Origin: Phenylobacterium sp.
GTDB taxonomy: Bacteria; Pseudomonadota; Alphaproteobacteria; Caulobacterales; Caulobacteraceae
Direction: 5' to 3'
Length of the DNA: 64,000 bases
Assembly (NCBI RefSeq): GCF_016124325.1
Contig: NZ_WGNY01000010.1
Location: forward strand, 32,388-96,387
Shown: in pieces, positions 28,971 to 37,812 of the stretch
Layout: each line of letters starts with the position of its first letter
How positions within the stretch are numbered: position 1 is the first letter of the stretch
Program-made: the position numbers and the translations under genes
Notes under the pieces: generated by a model
Told to the model about the DNA's origin: nothing
The model's input: only the letters and a program-made list of their open reading frames with translations
Databases searched by the model: none

Positions 28971-28974
<4 letters not shown>

Positions 28975-29282
28975 CCCGGCCGCTCAACGAAGGCGAACTC
29001 ACAGGGGTCGACGCCGACGGGGCGATGCTGCGCGAGTGGGACGGGGTCGTCCTGCTCAAGGCGCTCGCCGCCACCGAAGCCGGCAACTGCGAGCCCATGC
29101 CCCTGGAGATCCCGGCCGGCGTGCGCGCCACGGCGATCGAGCTGATCGACCCGGCCGCGGGCCTGTTCAATCTGGAGTGCTACCTGGACGAGGCCGGCGA
29201 ACAGTACGCCTTCGCCCACGGCCACGGGCGCGACGTGCGCCTGGTGGAGAAGATCGAGGACAAGAAGGCGGTCGAGCTCTGA
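28971..29282 (+). CDS. Unknown protein encoded inside the suf operon
   Basis: A 103-residue protein read from the ATGA overlap with sufB and followed 19 bp later by sufC. It is acidic, with two cysteines (one each in AGNCEPMP and FNLECYLDE) and a histidine pair AHGHGRD. It has no signal peptide and no membrane helix. I do not recognise a family. The position, spacing and intact frame say it is expressed with the Suf machinery. A role in cluster assembly or iron delivery is only inferred from the context. Confidence 0.8.
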
Positions 29283-29301
29283 CCGCCCCGGAGATGATGT
29301 G

Positions 29302-30048
29302 ATGCTTTCGGTTTCCAACCTGCACGCCGCCGTCGACGGCAAGGAGATCCTCAAGGGGCTTAGCCTCGAGGTCCCGGCCGGCGAGGTGCATGCGATCATG
29401 GGGCCGAACGGCGCGGGCAAGTCCACGCTGAGCTATGTGCTGACCGGCCGCGACGGCTACGAGGTGACCGAAGGTTCGGCCACGCTCGACGGCGAGGACC
29501 TGCTGTCGCTGGAGCCGGAGGAACGCGCCGCCAAGGGCGTCTTCCTGTCGTTCCAGTATCCGCTGGAGATTCCCGGCGTGCCGGCGCTCACCTTCGTGCG
29601 CACGGCGCTGAACGCCCAGCGCAGGGCGCGTGGCGAGCCCGAGGTCACCGCGCCGGAGTTCCTCAAGCTCGTCCGCGCCCGGGCCGGCGAACTGAAGATC
29701 GACTTCGACATGCTGAAGCGGGCGCTGAACGTCGGCTTCTCGGGCGGCGAGAAGAAGCGGATGGAAATCCTGCAGATGGCCATCCTGCAGCCCCGCTTCC
29801 TGATCCTCGACGAGACGGACTCGGGCCTCGACATCGACGCGCTGAAGATCGTCGCCGATGGGGTGAACGCGCTGCGCGGCCCCGATCGCGGCATGCTGGT
29901 GATCACCCACTACCAGCGCCTGCTCGACTACATCAAACCCGACCGCGTCCATGTGCTCGCCGGCGGCCGCATCGTCGCCTCGGGCGGCCCCGAGCTGGCG
30001 TTGCAGCTGGAGCGCGAGGGCTACGACCGCTACGCGAGGGCCGCTTGA
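29302..30048 (+). CDS. sufC: Fe-S assembly ATPase SufC
   Basis: An ABC-type ATPase (248 residues) that energises the SufBCD complex; it is soluble, not a transporter. The Walker A is GPNGAGKST, the signature FSGGEKKR, and the Walker B ILDETDSGLD. ATG 29302 is preceded by GGAG at 29290; an in-frame GTG at 29299 is less likely. The stop overlaps the sufD start. Confidence 0.97.
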   Translation: MLSVSNLHAAVDGKEILKGLSLEVPAGEVHAIMGPNGAGKSTLSYVLTGRDGYEVTEGSATLDGEDLLSLEPEERAAKGVFLSFQYPLEIPGVPALTFVRTALNAQRRARGEPEVTAPEFLKLVRARAGELKIDFDMLKRALNVGFSGGEKKRMEILQMAILQPRFLILDETDSGLDIDALKIVADGVNALRGPDRGMLVITHYQRLLDYIKPDRVHVLAGGRIVASGGPELALQLEREGYDRYARAA

Positions 30049-31076
30049 GCGTCATCGCCTCCATACGCGCCCGCGACGTCGCGGAGCTGCCCGGCAAGCG
30101 CGACGAGGACTGGCGCTGGACCGACCTGCGCGGGCTGATCCGCGAGGCGCCTGAGCCATCGCGCCCCTATTCCGGCGATCTGCCCGCGGGGCCGTTCGCG
30201 GGCCTGGCCGCCGAGGAGGTCGTGATCGCCAACGGCGAAGGCGGGGCCCACGTCGACGTGCTGCCGGCGCAGACACGCCGGCTGGCGCTGCGCTTCGTCT
30301 CCCAGGGCGACGGCGGCCATGCCGCCCGCGCCTCCATCGCCGTCGAGGCCGGCGGCACGCTGGTGCTTCTGGAAAGCTATGAGGGCCAGGGCGGCTACCT
30401 CGGCCATGCGGGTCTCGCGATCAGCGTCGGAACCGGCGCGACGCTGGAACGCATCGTTCTCGCCGACGATTCCGGCGACGGCGTCACGGTCAGCCAGGCC
30501 GAGGTCCATCTGGAGCCCGGCGCCCGGTTCGTCCAGACGGTGCTGACCTCGGGCGCCCGGCGCCAACGCCTCGAAACCCATGTGCGCCATCCCGGCGGCC
30601 ACGCCGAGCTGCGGCTGGACGGGGTCTACCTGCTGAGCGGCAAGCGGCACGCCGACCTTACGACCGTGGTCACCCACGAGGGCCTGGACGGCGCGACGAC
30701 CCAGCTCGCCAAGGGCGTGGTGCGCGACCAGGCGCGCGGCGTCTTCCAGGGCCGCATCGTGGTGGCCGAGGGCGCCGACCGCACCGACGCGCGCATGGGC
30801 CACCATGCCCTGATCCTCTCCGACCGCGCCGAGGTGGACGCCAAGCCCGAGCTGGAGATCTACGCCGACGACGTGGCCTGCGCGCATGGCAACACGGTGG
30901 GCGCGCTCGACGACGAGGCGCTGTTCTACGCCCGCCAGCGCGGCATCCCGGAGGCCGAGGCCCGCGCGCTCCTGACCGAGGCGTTCGTGGGCGAGGTGAT
31001 CGACCGGATCGGCGACGAGGCCGCCCGCGACGTGGCGCGCGCCTGGGTGGCGGGCCGGCTGGCGGGGGAGGGCTGA
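30045..31076 (+). CDS. sufD: Fe-S assembly scaffold subunit SufD
   Basis: SufD (343 residues) pairs with SufB in the scaffold. The C-terminal beta-helix shows segments such as ARMGHHALILSDRAEVDAK, ACAHGNTVGALDDEALFYA and RQRGIPEAEARALL, close to those of SufB. The conserved histidine in CAHGNTVG is present. The start is a TTG that overlaps the sufC stop (TTGA), because no ATG gives the conserved N-terminus KRDEDWRWTDL. The N-terminus is shorter than in enterobacterial SufD. Confidence 0.95.
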   Translation: MSVIASIRARDVAELPGKRDEDWRWTDLRGLIREAPEPSRPYSGDLPAGPFAGLAAEEVVIANGEGGAHVDVLPAQTRRLALRFVSQGDGGHAARASIAVEAGGTLVLLESYEGQGGYLGHAGLAISVGTGATLERIVLADDSGDGVTVSQAEVHLEPGARFVQTVLTSGARRQRLETHVRHPGGHAELRLDGVYLLSGKRHADLTTVVTHEGLDGATTQLAKGVVRDQARGVFQGRIVVAEGADRTDARMGHHALILSDRAEVDAKPELEIYADDVACAHGNTVGALDDEALFYARQRGIPEAEARALLTEAFVGEVIDRIGDEAARDVARAWVAGRLAGEG

Positions 31077-31078
31077 GC

Positions 31079-32293
31079 ATGGCCTTCGACGCCGAAGCGA
31101 TCCGCGCCGACTTCCCGATCCTGCTGCGCCACGTGCACGGCAAGCCGCTGGTCTACCTGGACTCCGCCGCCTCGGCCCAGAAGCCGCGCGCGGTGATCGA
31201 GGCCATGTCGCGGGCGATGGAACACTCGTACGCCAACGTCCATCGCGGCCTGCACACCCTGGCGAACGAGACCACCGAGGCCTACGAGGGCGCGCGCGCC
31301 AAGGCGGCGGCCTTCATCGGCGCCGAGCCCTCCGAGATCGTCTTCACCAAGGGCGGCACCGAGGCGATCAACCTCGTCGCCAGCGGCCTGGGCCGCTTCC
31401 TCCAGCCCGGCGACGAGATCGTGCTCTCCGAAATGGAGCACCACGCCAACATCGTGCCCTGGCACTTCCTGCGCGAACGGCACGGCGTGGTCCTGAAGTG
31501 GGTCCGCGTGACCGACGACGGCCAGCTCGACCTGGAGCACTTCCAGAGCCTGCTGGGCCCCAGGACGCGGGTCGTCGCGCTCAGCCACATGTCGAACGTG
31601 CTGGGCACCATCAACGACGCCAAGGACCTGGCGCGGATGGCGCACGAGGCGGGCGCCCTGGTGCTGTTCGACGGCTGCCAGGCGATCGTCCACAAGCAGG
31701 TGGACGTGAAGGACATCGACGCCGACTTCTACGTCTTCTCCGCCCACAAGCTGTACGGCCCCACCGGGATCGGCGTGCTCTACGGCAAGGCCGACAAGCT
31801 GGCGGCGCTTCCGCCCTACCAGGGCGGCGGCGAGATGATCGGCGTGGTCAGCAAGGACGAAATCACCTACGCCGATCCGCCGCACCGCTTTGAGGCGGGT
31901 ACGCCGCCGATCCTGGAGGCGATCGGCCTGGGCGCCGCCATCGACTGGATTTCCGCGCTGGACCGGCGCGCGGTCGCCGAGCACGAGCACCGCCTCTATG
32001 CGCGGGTCCGCGAGGGGCTGGCCGGCGCGAACTGGCTGAAGGTGGTGGGCGAGGCGCCCGGCAAGGGCGCGATCCTGTCGTTCATGGTCGACGGCGCCCA
32101 CGCCCACGACGTGGCCCAGATCCTGGATCGCTACGGCGTGGCCGTCCGCGCCGGGACCCACTGCGCCGAGCCGCTCATGCGGCGTTTCGGCCTGACGTCG
32201 AGCGCTCGCGCCTCGTTCGCCCTATATAACACCGAGGAGGAAGCCGACGCCTTCGTCGACGCCCTCAAGAAGACCCAGGCCTTTTTCGCTTAG
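31079..32293 (+). CDS. sufS: Cysteine desulfurase SufS
   Basis: A group II cysteine desulfurase (404 residues). PLP lysine in FSAHKLYGPTG; catalytic cysteine in RAGTHCAEPLM, the SufS-type short-loop motif. It feeds sulfur to SufB, normally via a SufE or SufU partner. No sufE gene is seen in this operon, so the partner lies elsewhere or the IscS-like enzyme substitutes. It starts two bases after the sufD stop. Confidence 0.96.
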   Translation: MAFDAEAIRADFPILLRHVHGKPLVYLDSAASAQKPRAVIEAMSRAMEHSYANVHRGLHTLANETTEAYEGARAKAAAFIGAEPSEIVFTKGGTEAINLVASGLGRFLQPGDEIVLSEMEHHANIVPWHFLRERHGVVLKWVRVTDDGQLDLEHFQSLLGPRTRVVALSHMSNVLGTINDAKDLARMAHEAGALVLFDGCQAIVHKQVDVKDIDADFYVFSAHKLYGPTGIGVLYGKADKLAALPPYQGGGEMIGVVSKDEITYADPPHRFEAGTPPILEAIGLGAAIDWISALDRRAVAEHEHRLYARVREGLAGANWLKVVGEAPGKGAILSFMVDGAHAHDVAQILDRYGVAVRAGTHCAEPLMRRFGLTSSARASFALYNTEEEADAFVDALKKTQAFFA

Positions 32294-32305
32294 AGCTTTG
32301 AGCCG

Positions 32306-32668
32306 ATGGACGACGCCCAATCCATAGAGCCGACCGCCGCCGCCCCGCTCAGCCAGACCGAGCTGGACGCGCTGACGGACAAGCTCATCGAGAAGCTGAA
32401 GACGGTCTACGACCCGGAAATCCCGGTCGACATCTACGAGCTCGGCCTGATCTACAAGGTCGACGTGTCGGACGACCGCGACGTCGCCATCGACATGACC
32501 CTGACCGCGCCGGGCTGTCCGGTGGCCGGCGAAATGCCCGGCTGGGTGGAGGACGCGGTCAACGAGATCCCCGAGGTGCGCTCGTGCCAGGTCGACCTGG
32601 TGTTCGATCCGCCGTGGGACCCCTCGCGCATGAGCGACGAGGCCAAGCTGCAGTTGAACATGTTCTGA
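32306..32668 (+). CDS. sufT: SufT (MIP18/DUF59-family Fe-S assembly factor)
   Basis: A 120-residue protein of the MIP18 family that helps deliver or mature Fe-S clusters. The conserved DPEIPVDIYELGLIY segment is present. The reactive cysteine is in TAPGCPVAGEMP, followed by a second conserved region VFDPPWDPSRMS. The first ~20 residues are an Ala/Pro-rich lead. The stop overlaps sufA (TGATG). Confidence 0.94.
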   Translation: MDDAQSIEPTAAAPLSQTELDALTDKLIEKLKTVYDPEIPVDIYELGLIYKVDVSDDRDVAIDMTLTAPGCPVAGEMPGWVEDAVNEIPEVRSCQVDLVFDPPWDPSRMSDEAKLQLNMF

Positions 32669-33063
32669 TGAGCCATCTCGATGTCACCCCTCAGCCGCGC
32701 CCGCGGCGCCCGCGCCCGAAGGTCGTCACCCTGACCGACGCGGCGGCCGAGCGCGTGCGCGAGATCATGGCCAAGGCCGAGCGTCCCTACGCGGGCCTGC
32801 GCGTGGGCGTGAAGAACGGCGGCTGCGCGGGCCAGGAGTACATTCTCGAATACGCCGAGGCCGCCGATCCGCTGGACGAGGTGGTCGAGGACAAGGGCGT
32901 GACCGTGCTGGTCGAGCCCAAGGCGGTGCTGTTCCTGCTGGGCACGGTCATCGACTACGAGGTGTCGCGGCTCTCGGCGAAGTTCGTGTTCCGCAATCCG
33001 AACGAGACCGACGCCTGCGGCTGCGGCGAGAGCGTCACCATCCAGCCGGCGAAGCTCGACTGA
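32668..33063 (+). CDS. sufA: A-type Fe-S carrier SufA
   Basis: A 131-residue A-type carrier that accepts a cluster from SufBCD and passes it to target enzymes. The three conserved cysteines are in KNGGCAGQEY and in DACGCGES. The first ~17 residues are a basic Pro/Arg-rich extension not seen in the shorter Escherichia coli protein. It is the last clear gene of the operon. Confidence 0.95.
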   Translation: MSHLDVTPQPRPRRPRPKVVTLTDAAAERVREIMAKAERPYAGLRVGVKNGGCAGQEYILEYAEAADPLDEVVEDKGVTVLVEPKAVLFLLGTVIDYEVSRLSAKFVFRNPNETDACGCGESVTIQPAKLD

Positions 33064-33137
33064 TGGCTCGTCGTCCGCGCGCTGGCCGAGCGCCCGAAGC
33101 GGCGCTATCGTCCGAAGTCCCAGAGGCGGGGGACGGG

Positions 33138-33413
33138 ATGACCGACGACGTCGAACTGCGCCGACTTGCGATCCGCCGGGCGGACATGCGGCTGGCGTTC
33201 CGCAGCCACCTGATGGCGTACGTGATCGTGAACGCGGCCCTGGTGGCGATCAATCTGATCACCAGCCCGCATTCGTTCTGGGCGATCTGGCCGATGATGG
33301 GCTGGGGCGTCGGCCTCGCGGCCCATGCCTCCACCGTCTACATGCACGGCGAGGACCTGCGCGACCGCATGATCCAGGAGGAGCTTGAGAAGCTCCGCCG
33401 CACGCGCGGCTAG
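33138..33413 (+). CDS. Small two-helix membrane protein (2TM-domain family)
   Basis: A 91-residue membrane protein. Helices at about 26-44 (LMAYVIVNAALVAINLI) and 49-70 (SFWAIWPMMGWGVGLAAHAS) are separated by a tight turn, and a C-terminal charged helix reads LRDRMIQEELEKLR. The H-x3-Y pattern with a paired helix is typical of the 2TM domain. ATG 33138 follows a GGGGGACGGG ribosome site. An in-frame ATG at 33063 overlaps sufA (TGATG) and would add a 25-residue basic leader. It may be co-transcribed with suf, but its role is unknown. Confidence 0.8.
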   Translation: MTDDVELRRLAIRRADMRLAFRSHLMAYVIVNAALVAINLITSPHSFWAIWPMMGWGVGLAAHASTVYMHGEDLRDRMIQEELEKLRRTRG

Positions 33414-33426
33414 CGACCTTCTCCCG

Positions 33427-34098
33427 CTAGTCGTCCGCGTAGGCGTATGGCCCGCCGCGCTCCAGGGCCCGCCGATAGGCTGGCCGCGCATGGATTCGCT
33501 TGAGGAAGGCGGCGAGGCGAGGGCGGCCCAGCCGCGCGCCGGCCCGCTCGGCGGCGGCCTCCAGCGGGAAGCTCATCATGATGTCGGCGGCGGTGAACTC
33601 CGCCCCGGCGAACCACTCCGACTTCTCAAGCTCGCCCTCAATGTAGTCGAAATGGGTCGCGACCTGCGGGTCGATGAAGCCCGACTGCGCGCGTTTGGCG
33701 ATCGCGTTCACGACCGGCCGTAGCAGCGCGGGCGCGCTGGGCGCGAGCCGGCTGAACACCAGCTTCAGCACCAGCGGCGGCATCGCCGAGCCCTCCGCGT
33801 AGTGCAGCCAGTAGCGCATCCGCCGCGCCTCAGCCGAGCCCGGCGGCGGGGCCAGCCGCCCGCCTCCGTGGCGCTCCAGGATATGTTCGATGATCGCGCC
33901 GGTCTCGGCGACGGTCTCGCCGTCCTCGGTGATGACCGGCGATTTGCCCAGCGGATGGACGGTCTTGAGTTCAGGCGGCGCGAGCATGGTGGCGGGATCG
34001 CGCGCGTAGCGGACGATCTCGTAGGGCGCCTCAAGCTCCTCCAGCAGCCACAGCACGCGCTGCGACCGGGAGTTCTCCAGGTGGTGGACCGTCAGCAC
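33427..34098 (-). CDS. Glutathione S-transferase family protein
   Basis: Glutathione-dependent conjugation or peroxide detoxification. The 223 residues give the usual two domains: an N-terminal thioredoxin fold (HHLENSRSQRVLWLLEEL, cis-proline in KSPVITEDG, glutathione contact ETGAIIEH) and an all-helical C-terminal domain including PAYRRAL. The active serine is probably in ENSRSQ. The GTG start at 34098 has GGGGAG before it. It is convergent with the 2TM gene. Confidence 0.88.
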   Translation of the reverse strand: MLTVHHLENSRSQRVLWLLEELEAPYEIVRYARDPATMLAPPELKTVHPLGKSPVITEDGETVAETGAIIEHILERHGGGRLAPPPGSAEARRMRYWLHYAEGSAMPPLVLKLVFSRLAPSAPALLRPVVNAIAKRAQSGFIDPQVATHFDYIEGELEKSEWFAGAEFTAADIMMSFPLEAAAERAGARLGRPRLAAFLKRIHARPAYRRALERGGPYAYADD

Positions 34099-34165
34099 GC
34101 GCGCCGCTCCCCGAGCCGGAATCGACGGCCATGTTCGCGGCACCGCGGGCGGGCCGCAACCGGGC

Positions 34166-34969
34166 TCAACGGCCCTTGAACTCGGCGGGCCGCTTCTGGA
34201 GGAAGGCCATGATCCCTTCCTTGGCGTCCTCGGTGCGGCCGGCGTCGCCCTGCGCATAGGCCTCGGCCTCGAGCTGGTCGTGCCATTCCGCGTCCAGCGA
34301 TTCCCAGATCAGGTTGCGCGTCATGCCCAGCGACTTCGGGCCGTCGGCCAGGGCCTTCGCCAGTTCCATGGCCTTGCCCATCATCTCGGCGTCGGGGACG
34401 CAGCGGTTGATGAGGCCCCATTCCCGGGCCGTCGCCGCCGGCAGCTTCTCGCCCAGCAGCATCAGCTCCATCGCCCGCGCCTTGCCGATCAGGCGCGGCA
34501 GCAGCCAGGTGGCCCCGCCATCGGGCACCAGGCCGATGCGGCGGAAGGCGAGGAGGAAGTAGGCGCTCTCGGCCGCCACGCAGAGATCGCAGGAGAGCGC
34601 GAGCGATACGCCGACGCCGGCGGCCACGCCGTTCACCGCCGCCACGATCGGCTTCGGCGAGCGGCGGATCTGACTGACGAAGGGATTGTAGACGCCAAGC
34701 AGCGCCTGATTGGGTCCGTCAGCCGCGTCGGTGGCCCGGCCCCCGGCTCCGCCCGACAGGTTGGCGCCCGAGCAGAAGCCGCGGCCTTCGCCGGTGATCA
34801 CGATGGCGCGCACCGCGGGGTCGCCGATCGCCGCGGCCATGGCGGCCTGCAGCTCGCCCATCAGCTCCAGGCCGGCGGCGTTGAGCGTCGAGGGATCGGA
34901 AAGGGTGATGACGCCGACGCCGTTCTCGACCGACGTCTTGACCTTGGCGGGTGACTGCGCGCCGTCCAT
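34166..34969 (-). CDS. Enoyl-CoA hydratase/isomerase family protein, PaaG-like
   Basis: Crotonase-fold enzyme of 267 residues acting on acyl-CoA. Oxyanion-hole segments are GFCSGANLSG and VNGVAAGVGVSL. The segment RRIGLVPDGGATWLLPR carries an aspartate where hydratases usually have glutamate, a pattern of PaaG-type isomerases (epoxyphenylacetyl-CoA isomerase and related). No other phenylacetate gene is nearby, so the exact substrate is open. ATG 34969 has GGGAGA in front. Its start is 72 bp from the convergently unrelated cyclase gene. Confidence 0.85.
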   Translation of the reverse strand: MDGAQSPAKVKTSVENGVGVITLSDPSTLNAAGLELMGELQAAMAAAIGDPAVRAIVITGEGRGFCSGANLSGGAGGRATDAADGPNQALLGVYNPFVSQIRRSPKPIVAAVNGVAAGVGVSLALSCDLCVAAESAYFLLAFRRIGLVPDGGATWLLPRLIGKARAMELMLLGEKLPAATAREWGLINRCVPDAEMMGKAMELAKALADGPKSLGMTRNLIWESLDAEWHDQLEAEAYAQGDAGRTEDAKEGIMAFLQKRPAEFKGR

Positions 34970-35041
34970 GGCGTTCTCCCTTTGAATCCTGGGCAGGAAT
35001 TCAAGGGCAGATACCCCGGCGTCAGCCAAGGGAAAAGGACC

Positions 35042-36100
35042 TCAGGCGGCGCGGGTTTCCGAGTTGGCGGCCGCGATCGAGGTGCGGTTGCGGCCGTTGC
35101 GCTTGGAGGCGTAGAGCGCGCCGTCGGCCGCCTCCAGCAGCGACATCGGCGAATCGCCCGGCTTCAGCTCGGCGATGCCGGTCGAGATGGTGATCGCGCC
35201 CAGGTCTTCGTTGGTCGAGCGGCGCTTGAGCACCCGAGAGGCGATCTCCTCCCGCGCGCCTTCCATGGCCGCCATGACCACCGCGCTCTTCTCGCCCGGG
35301 AAGATCACCGCGAATTCCTCGCCGCCATAGCGGGCGGCCAGGCGCGGCGTCGCGCCGACGCGGCCTATGACGCTGGCCACGTAGCGGATCACCTGGTCGC
35401 CGGTCTGGTGTCCCCAGGTGTCGTTGAAGTTCTTGAAGTGGTCGATGTCGACGACCGCCAGGGTCATCGGCTCGCCGCGCTGTTGCGCCTGGGCGCAGGC
35501 GCTTTCGAGGGTCTCGTCGAACGCCTTCCGGTTGGCCAGGCCGGTCAGGGAATCGGTCATGGCGTCGCGGCGCACCTGTTCCAGGTGGGCGCGCATGCGG
35601 GCGAGTTCGTCGGTGGTGTCGGCGAGCTGGCTCTCCAGCGCCTGGTTCTCTTCGCGCACCTTGCGGGTGGCCTGGCTCAGGGTCTCCACCATGGTGCGGA
35701 CGGCGCTGGCGTCCTGCTCCTGGAGCGACTCCGTGGCGGTGGCCAGTTGCTGGCCGTAGGCCTCGCTGGACTCGCGGGCGGACTCGATGGCCCGCGAGAC
35801 GCTGTCCAATTCCTGGGACAGGCTCTTGCCGGCGTCGAGGATCTCCCCGGTCAGCTTGGCGCCCGGCAGGTGTTGGGCCGCGATCGCCTCGCCGATCTGG
35901 TCGGTGAAGGGCGCGCCCGACTGGATGACGGTGCTGATCTGCGCGGCCACGTCGCTGTCCTTGACGGCGACGTAGTGCAACCAGAGCTCGAAGTTGAGCG
36001 CGGTCGGCCAGACCCGGTGGGTCTCCATGGCCTCGATCGCCTTGCGGGCCCAGAGATAGGCCTTGGGGCTGCGGAGTATGGCGTCGATGTCCCGCGACAT
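35042..36100 (-). CDS. Diguanylate cyclase (GGDEF domain)
   Basis: Makes cyclic di-GMP from GTP. The 352 residues comprise a helical N-terminal region of about 130 residues with no known domain, a coiled coil at about 135-178 that would promote the dimer, and the GGDEF domain (about 180-345) with an intact GGEEF at 259-263. The usual RxxD inhibitory site is replaced by A-T-P-R (250-253), so it should lack product inhibition. There is no membrane segment. The enzyme looks active from motifs. Confidence 0.92.
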   Translation of the reverse strand: MSRDIDAILRSPKAYLWARKAIEAMETHRVWPTALNFELWLHYVAVKDSDVAAQISTVIQSGAPFTDQIGEAIAAQHLPGAKLTGEILDAGKSLSQELDSVSRAIESARESSEAYGQQLATATESLQEQDASAVRTMVETLSQATRKVREENQALESQLADTTDELARMRAHLEQVRRDAMTDSLTGLANRKAFDETLESACAQAQQRGEPMTLAVVDIDHFKNFNDTWGHQTGDQVIRYVASVIGRVGATPRLAARYGGEEFAVIFPGEKSAVVMAAMEGAREEIASRVLKRRSTNEDLGAITISTGIAELKPGDSPMSLLEAADGALYASKRNGRNRTSIAAANSETRAA

Positions 36101-36147
36101 GGGGGCAAACTAGCCGCCGACCCCAAACGACGCGTTAAAAGCGCTGC

Positions 36148-37641
36148 CTAACGATCGGTGGACTTGGGCGTCGCGGATCGCATCAGGAAGGCGGGCGTAT
36201 CGTCGCCGAATCCCACCACCCGGTCGCCGTCGTCGCGGTTGCGCGCCGGCCGCTCGCTGCGCGCCTTCGCCGGCTCGGGCCGGGGTGCGGCCTCTCGCCG
36301 CGGCGGTCGCGGCGCCCGCGGCGCTTCTTCGGGCGGCGGGCTCGGCGCGGGGGCCGCCTCGGCGGCTTCGGCGGCTTCGACCTGAGGTTCCGGCCGGCTC
36401 GTCCGGCGAGGACGCTCGCCGCCACGCGGCGTGCGCTCGCGCGTCCGGCCGCCGCGCTCGCGGCCGCCGCCGCGCGGGGCGCGGGGCTCGTCCTTGATGG
36501 ACGCCCAGTCGATGCCTTCCAGGGTGATCTCTTCCGGCGACTTGCCGATCAGCTTCAGCACCTTGTCGAGGTTCTTGCTGTCGGCCGGGGTCACCAGCAT
36601 GAAGGCTTGGCCCGATCGGCCGGCGCGGCCCGTCCGGCCGATCCGGTGCACATAGTCGTCGGCGTGGTGCGGGACGTCGTAGTTGAACACGTGGCTGACG
36701 GCCGGGATGTCGAGGCCGCGCGCGGCGACATCCGAGGCGCACAGCAGCTTCAGCGAGCCGTTGCGGAAGCTCTCCAGCGTGCGCATGCGCGTGGACTGAT
36801 CGAGGTCGCCGTGGATCGGCGCGGCGTCGAGGCCGTGCTTCTTGAGCGACTTGGCGACGATATCGACCTCGGACTTGCGGTTGCAGAAGACGATGCCGTT
36901 CTTGACGTCGTCGCGTCCGATCAGCGCCCGCAGGGCCGTGCGCTTGGCCTTGGGGTCGGTAGTGGGGATGCGCACCAGGTTCTGGGTGATGGTCTCGGCG
37001 GTGGTGGCCGGCCGCGCCACCTCGATCCGCTCGGGATCGTTGAGGAACTGCTTGGTGAGCCGGGTGATCTCGGGCGGCATGGTCGCGGAGAAGAACAGCG
37101 TCTGCTTCCGCGGCGGCGTCAGCTTGAAGATGCGTTCGAGGTCCGGGATGAAGCCCATGTCGAGCATCCGGTCGGCCTCGTCGACCACCATGATCTGCAC
37201 GCCGGTCAGCAGCAGCTTGCCGCGTTCGAAGTGGTCGAGCAGGCGGCCGGGCGTGGCGATCAGCACGTCGACGCCGCGATCCAGCTTCAGCTCCTGGTCG
37301 GTGAACGAGACGCCGCCGATCAGCAGCGCCCACGTCAGTTTCTGGCCCTTGGCGTAGCGCTCGAACGAGGCGGCGACCTGGTCGGCCAGTTCGCGGGTGG
37401 GGGCGATCACCAGCGCCCGGGGCATCCGCGCCCGCGCCCGGCCGGCGGCCAGCCGGTCGATCATCGGCAGGGTGAAGGCGGCGGTCTTGCCGGTGCCGGT
37501 CTGGGCGATGCCCAGCACGTCGCGGCCCTGCAGCGCCACGGGTATGGCGGCCGCCTGGATGGGCGTCGCTGTGGTGTAGCCGGTCTCGGCGACGGCGTTG
37601 AGGGTCGCGGGCGAGAGGCCCAGGTCTGAAAATTCGGTCAT
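36148..37641 (-). CDS. DEAD-box RNA helicase, RhlE/RhlB type
   Basis: ATP-dependent RNA unwinding. The 497 residues show the Q motif GYTTATPIQ, Walker A AQTGTGKT, VDEADRMLD, SAT and HRIGRTGRAGR. The C-terminal ~120 residues are Arg/Glu/Pro/Ala-rich with repeats of charged blocks, as in RhlE. In Caulobacter a helicase of this kind (RhlB) is part of the RNase E complex. The family and its presence on the same chromosomal segment as rne make this the likely partner here, but that is inference. A promoter candidate lies 81-108 bp upstream. Confidence 0.92.
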   Translation of the reverse strand: MTEFSDLGLSPATLNAVAETGYTTATPIQAAAIPVALQGRDVLGIAQTGTGKTAAFTLPMIDRLAAGRARARMPRALVIAPTRELADQVAASFERYAKGQKLTWALLIGGVSFTDQELKLDRGVDVLIATPGRLLDHFERGKLLLTGVQIMVVDEADRMLDMGFIPDLERIFKLTPPRKQTLFFSATMPPEITRLTKQFLNDPERIEVARPATTAETITQNLVRIPTTDPKAKRTALRALIGRDDVKNGIVFCNRKSEVDIVAKSLKKHGLDAAPIHGDLDQSTRMRTLESFRNGSLKLLCASDVAARGLDIPAVSHVFNYDVPHHADDYVHRIGRTGRAGRSGQAFMLVTPADSKNLDKVLKLIGKSPEEITLEGIDWASIKDEPRAPRGGGRERGGRTRERTPRGGERPRRTSRPEPQVEAAEAAEAAPAPSPPPEEAPRAPRPPRREAAPRPEPAKARSERPARNRDDGDRVVGFGDDTPAFLMRSATPKSTDR

Positions 37642-37721
37642 CAGCTAACTTGGTGCGGCCGCCCGGAGGGACGGGGCGGCGCCGGACGCGGCGGCGCGGA
37701 CGGACATCGCCACGCGGGCGG

Positions 37722-37749
37722 AACATACGGCGCACGGCTCCCAAGTCAA
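37722..37749 (-). promoter_or_regulatory. Candidate promoter of the DEAD-box helicase
   Basis: On the minus strand TTGACT (37744-37749), 16 bp, TATGTT (37722-37727). The -35 matches five of six consensus positions and the -10 four of six. It leaves a 5' leader of about 75 nt before ATG 37641. A leader of that length could carry control elements, but none was identified. Confidence 0.5.
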
Positions 37750-37812
37750 CGCGCGGCGCTGATCAAGGCGCGCCGCGAGGGCCCAGAGGCGCTCCGGCGC
37801 CTGTCCGGCGGG

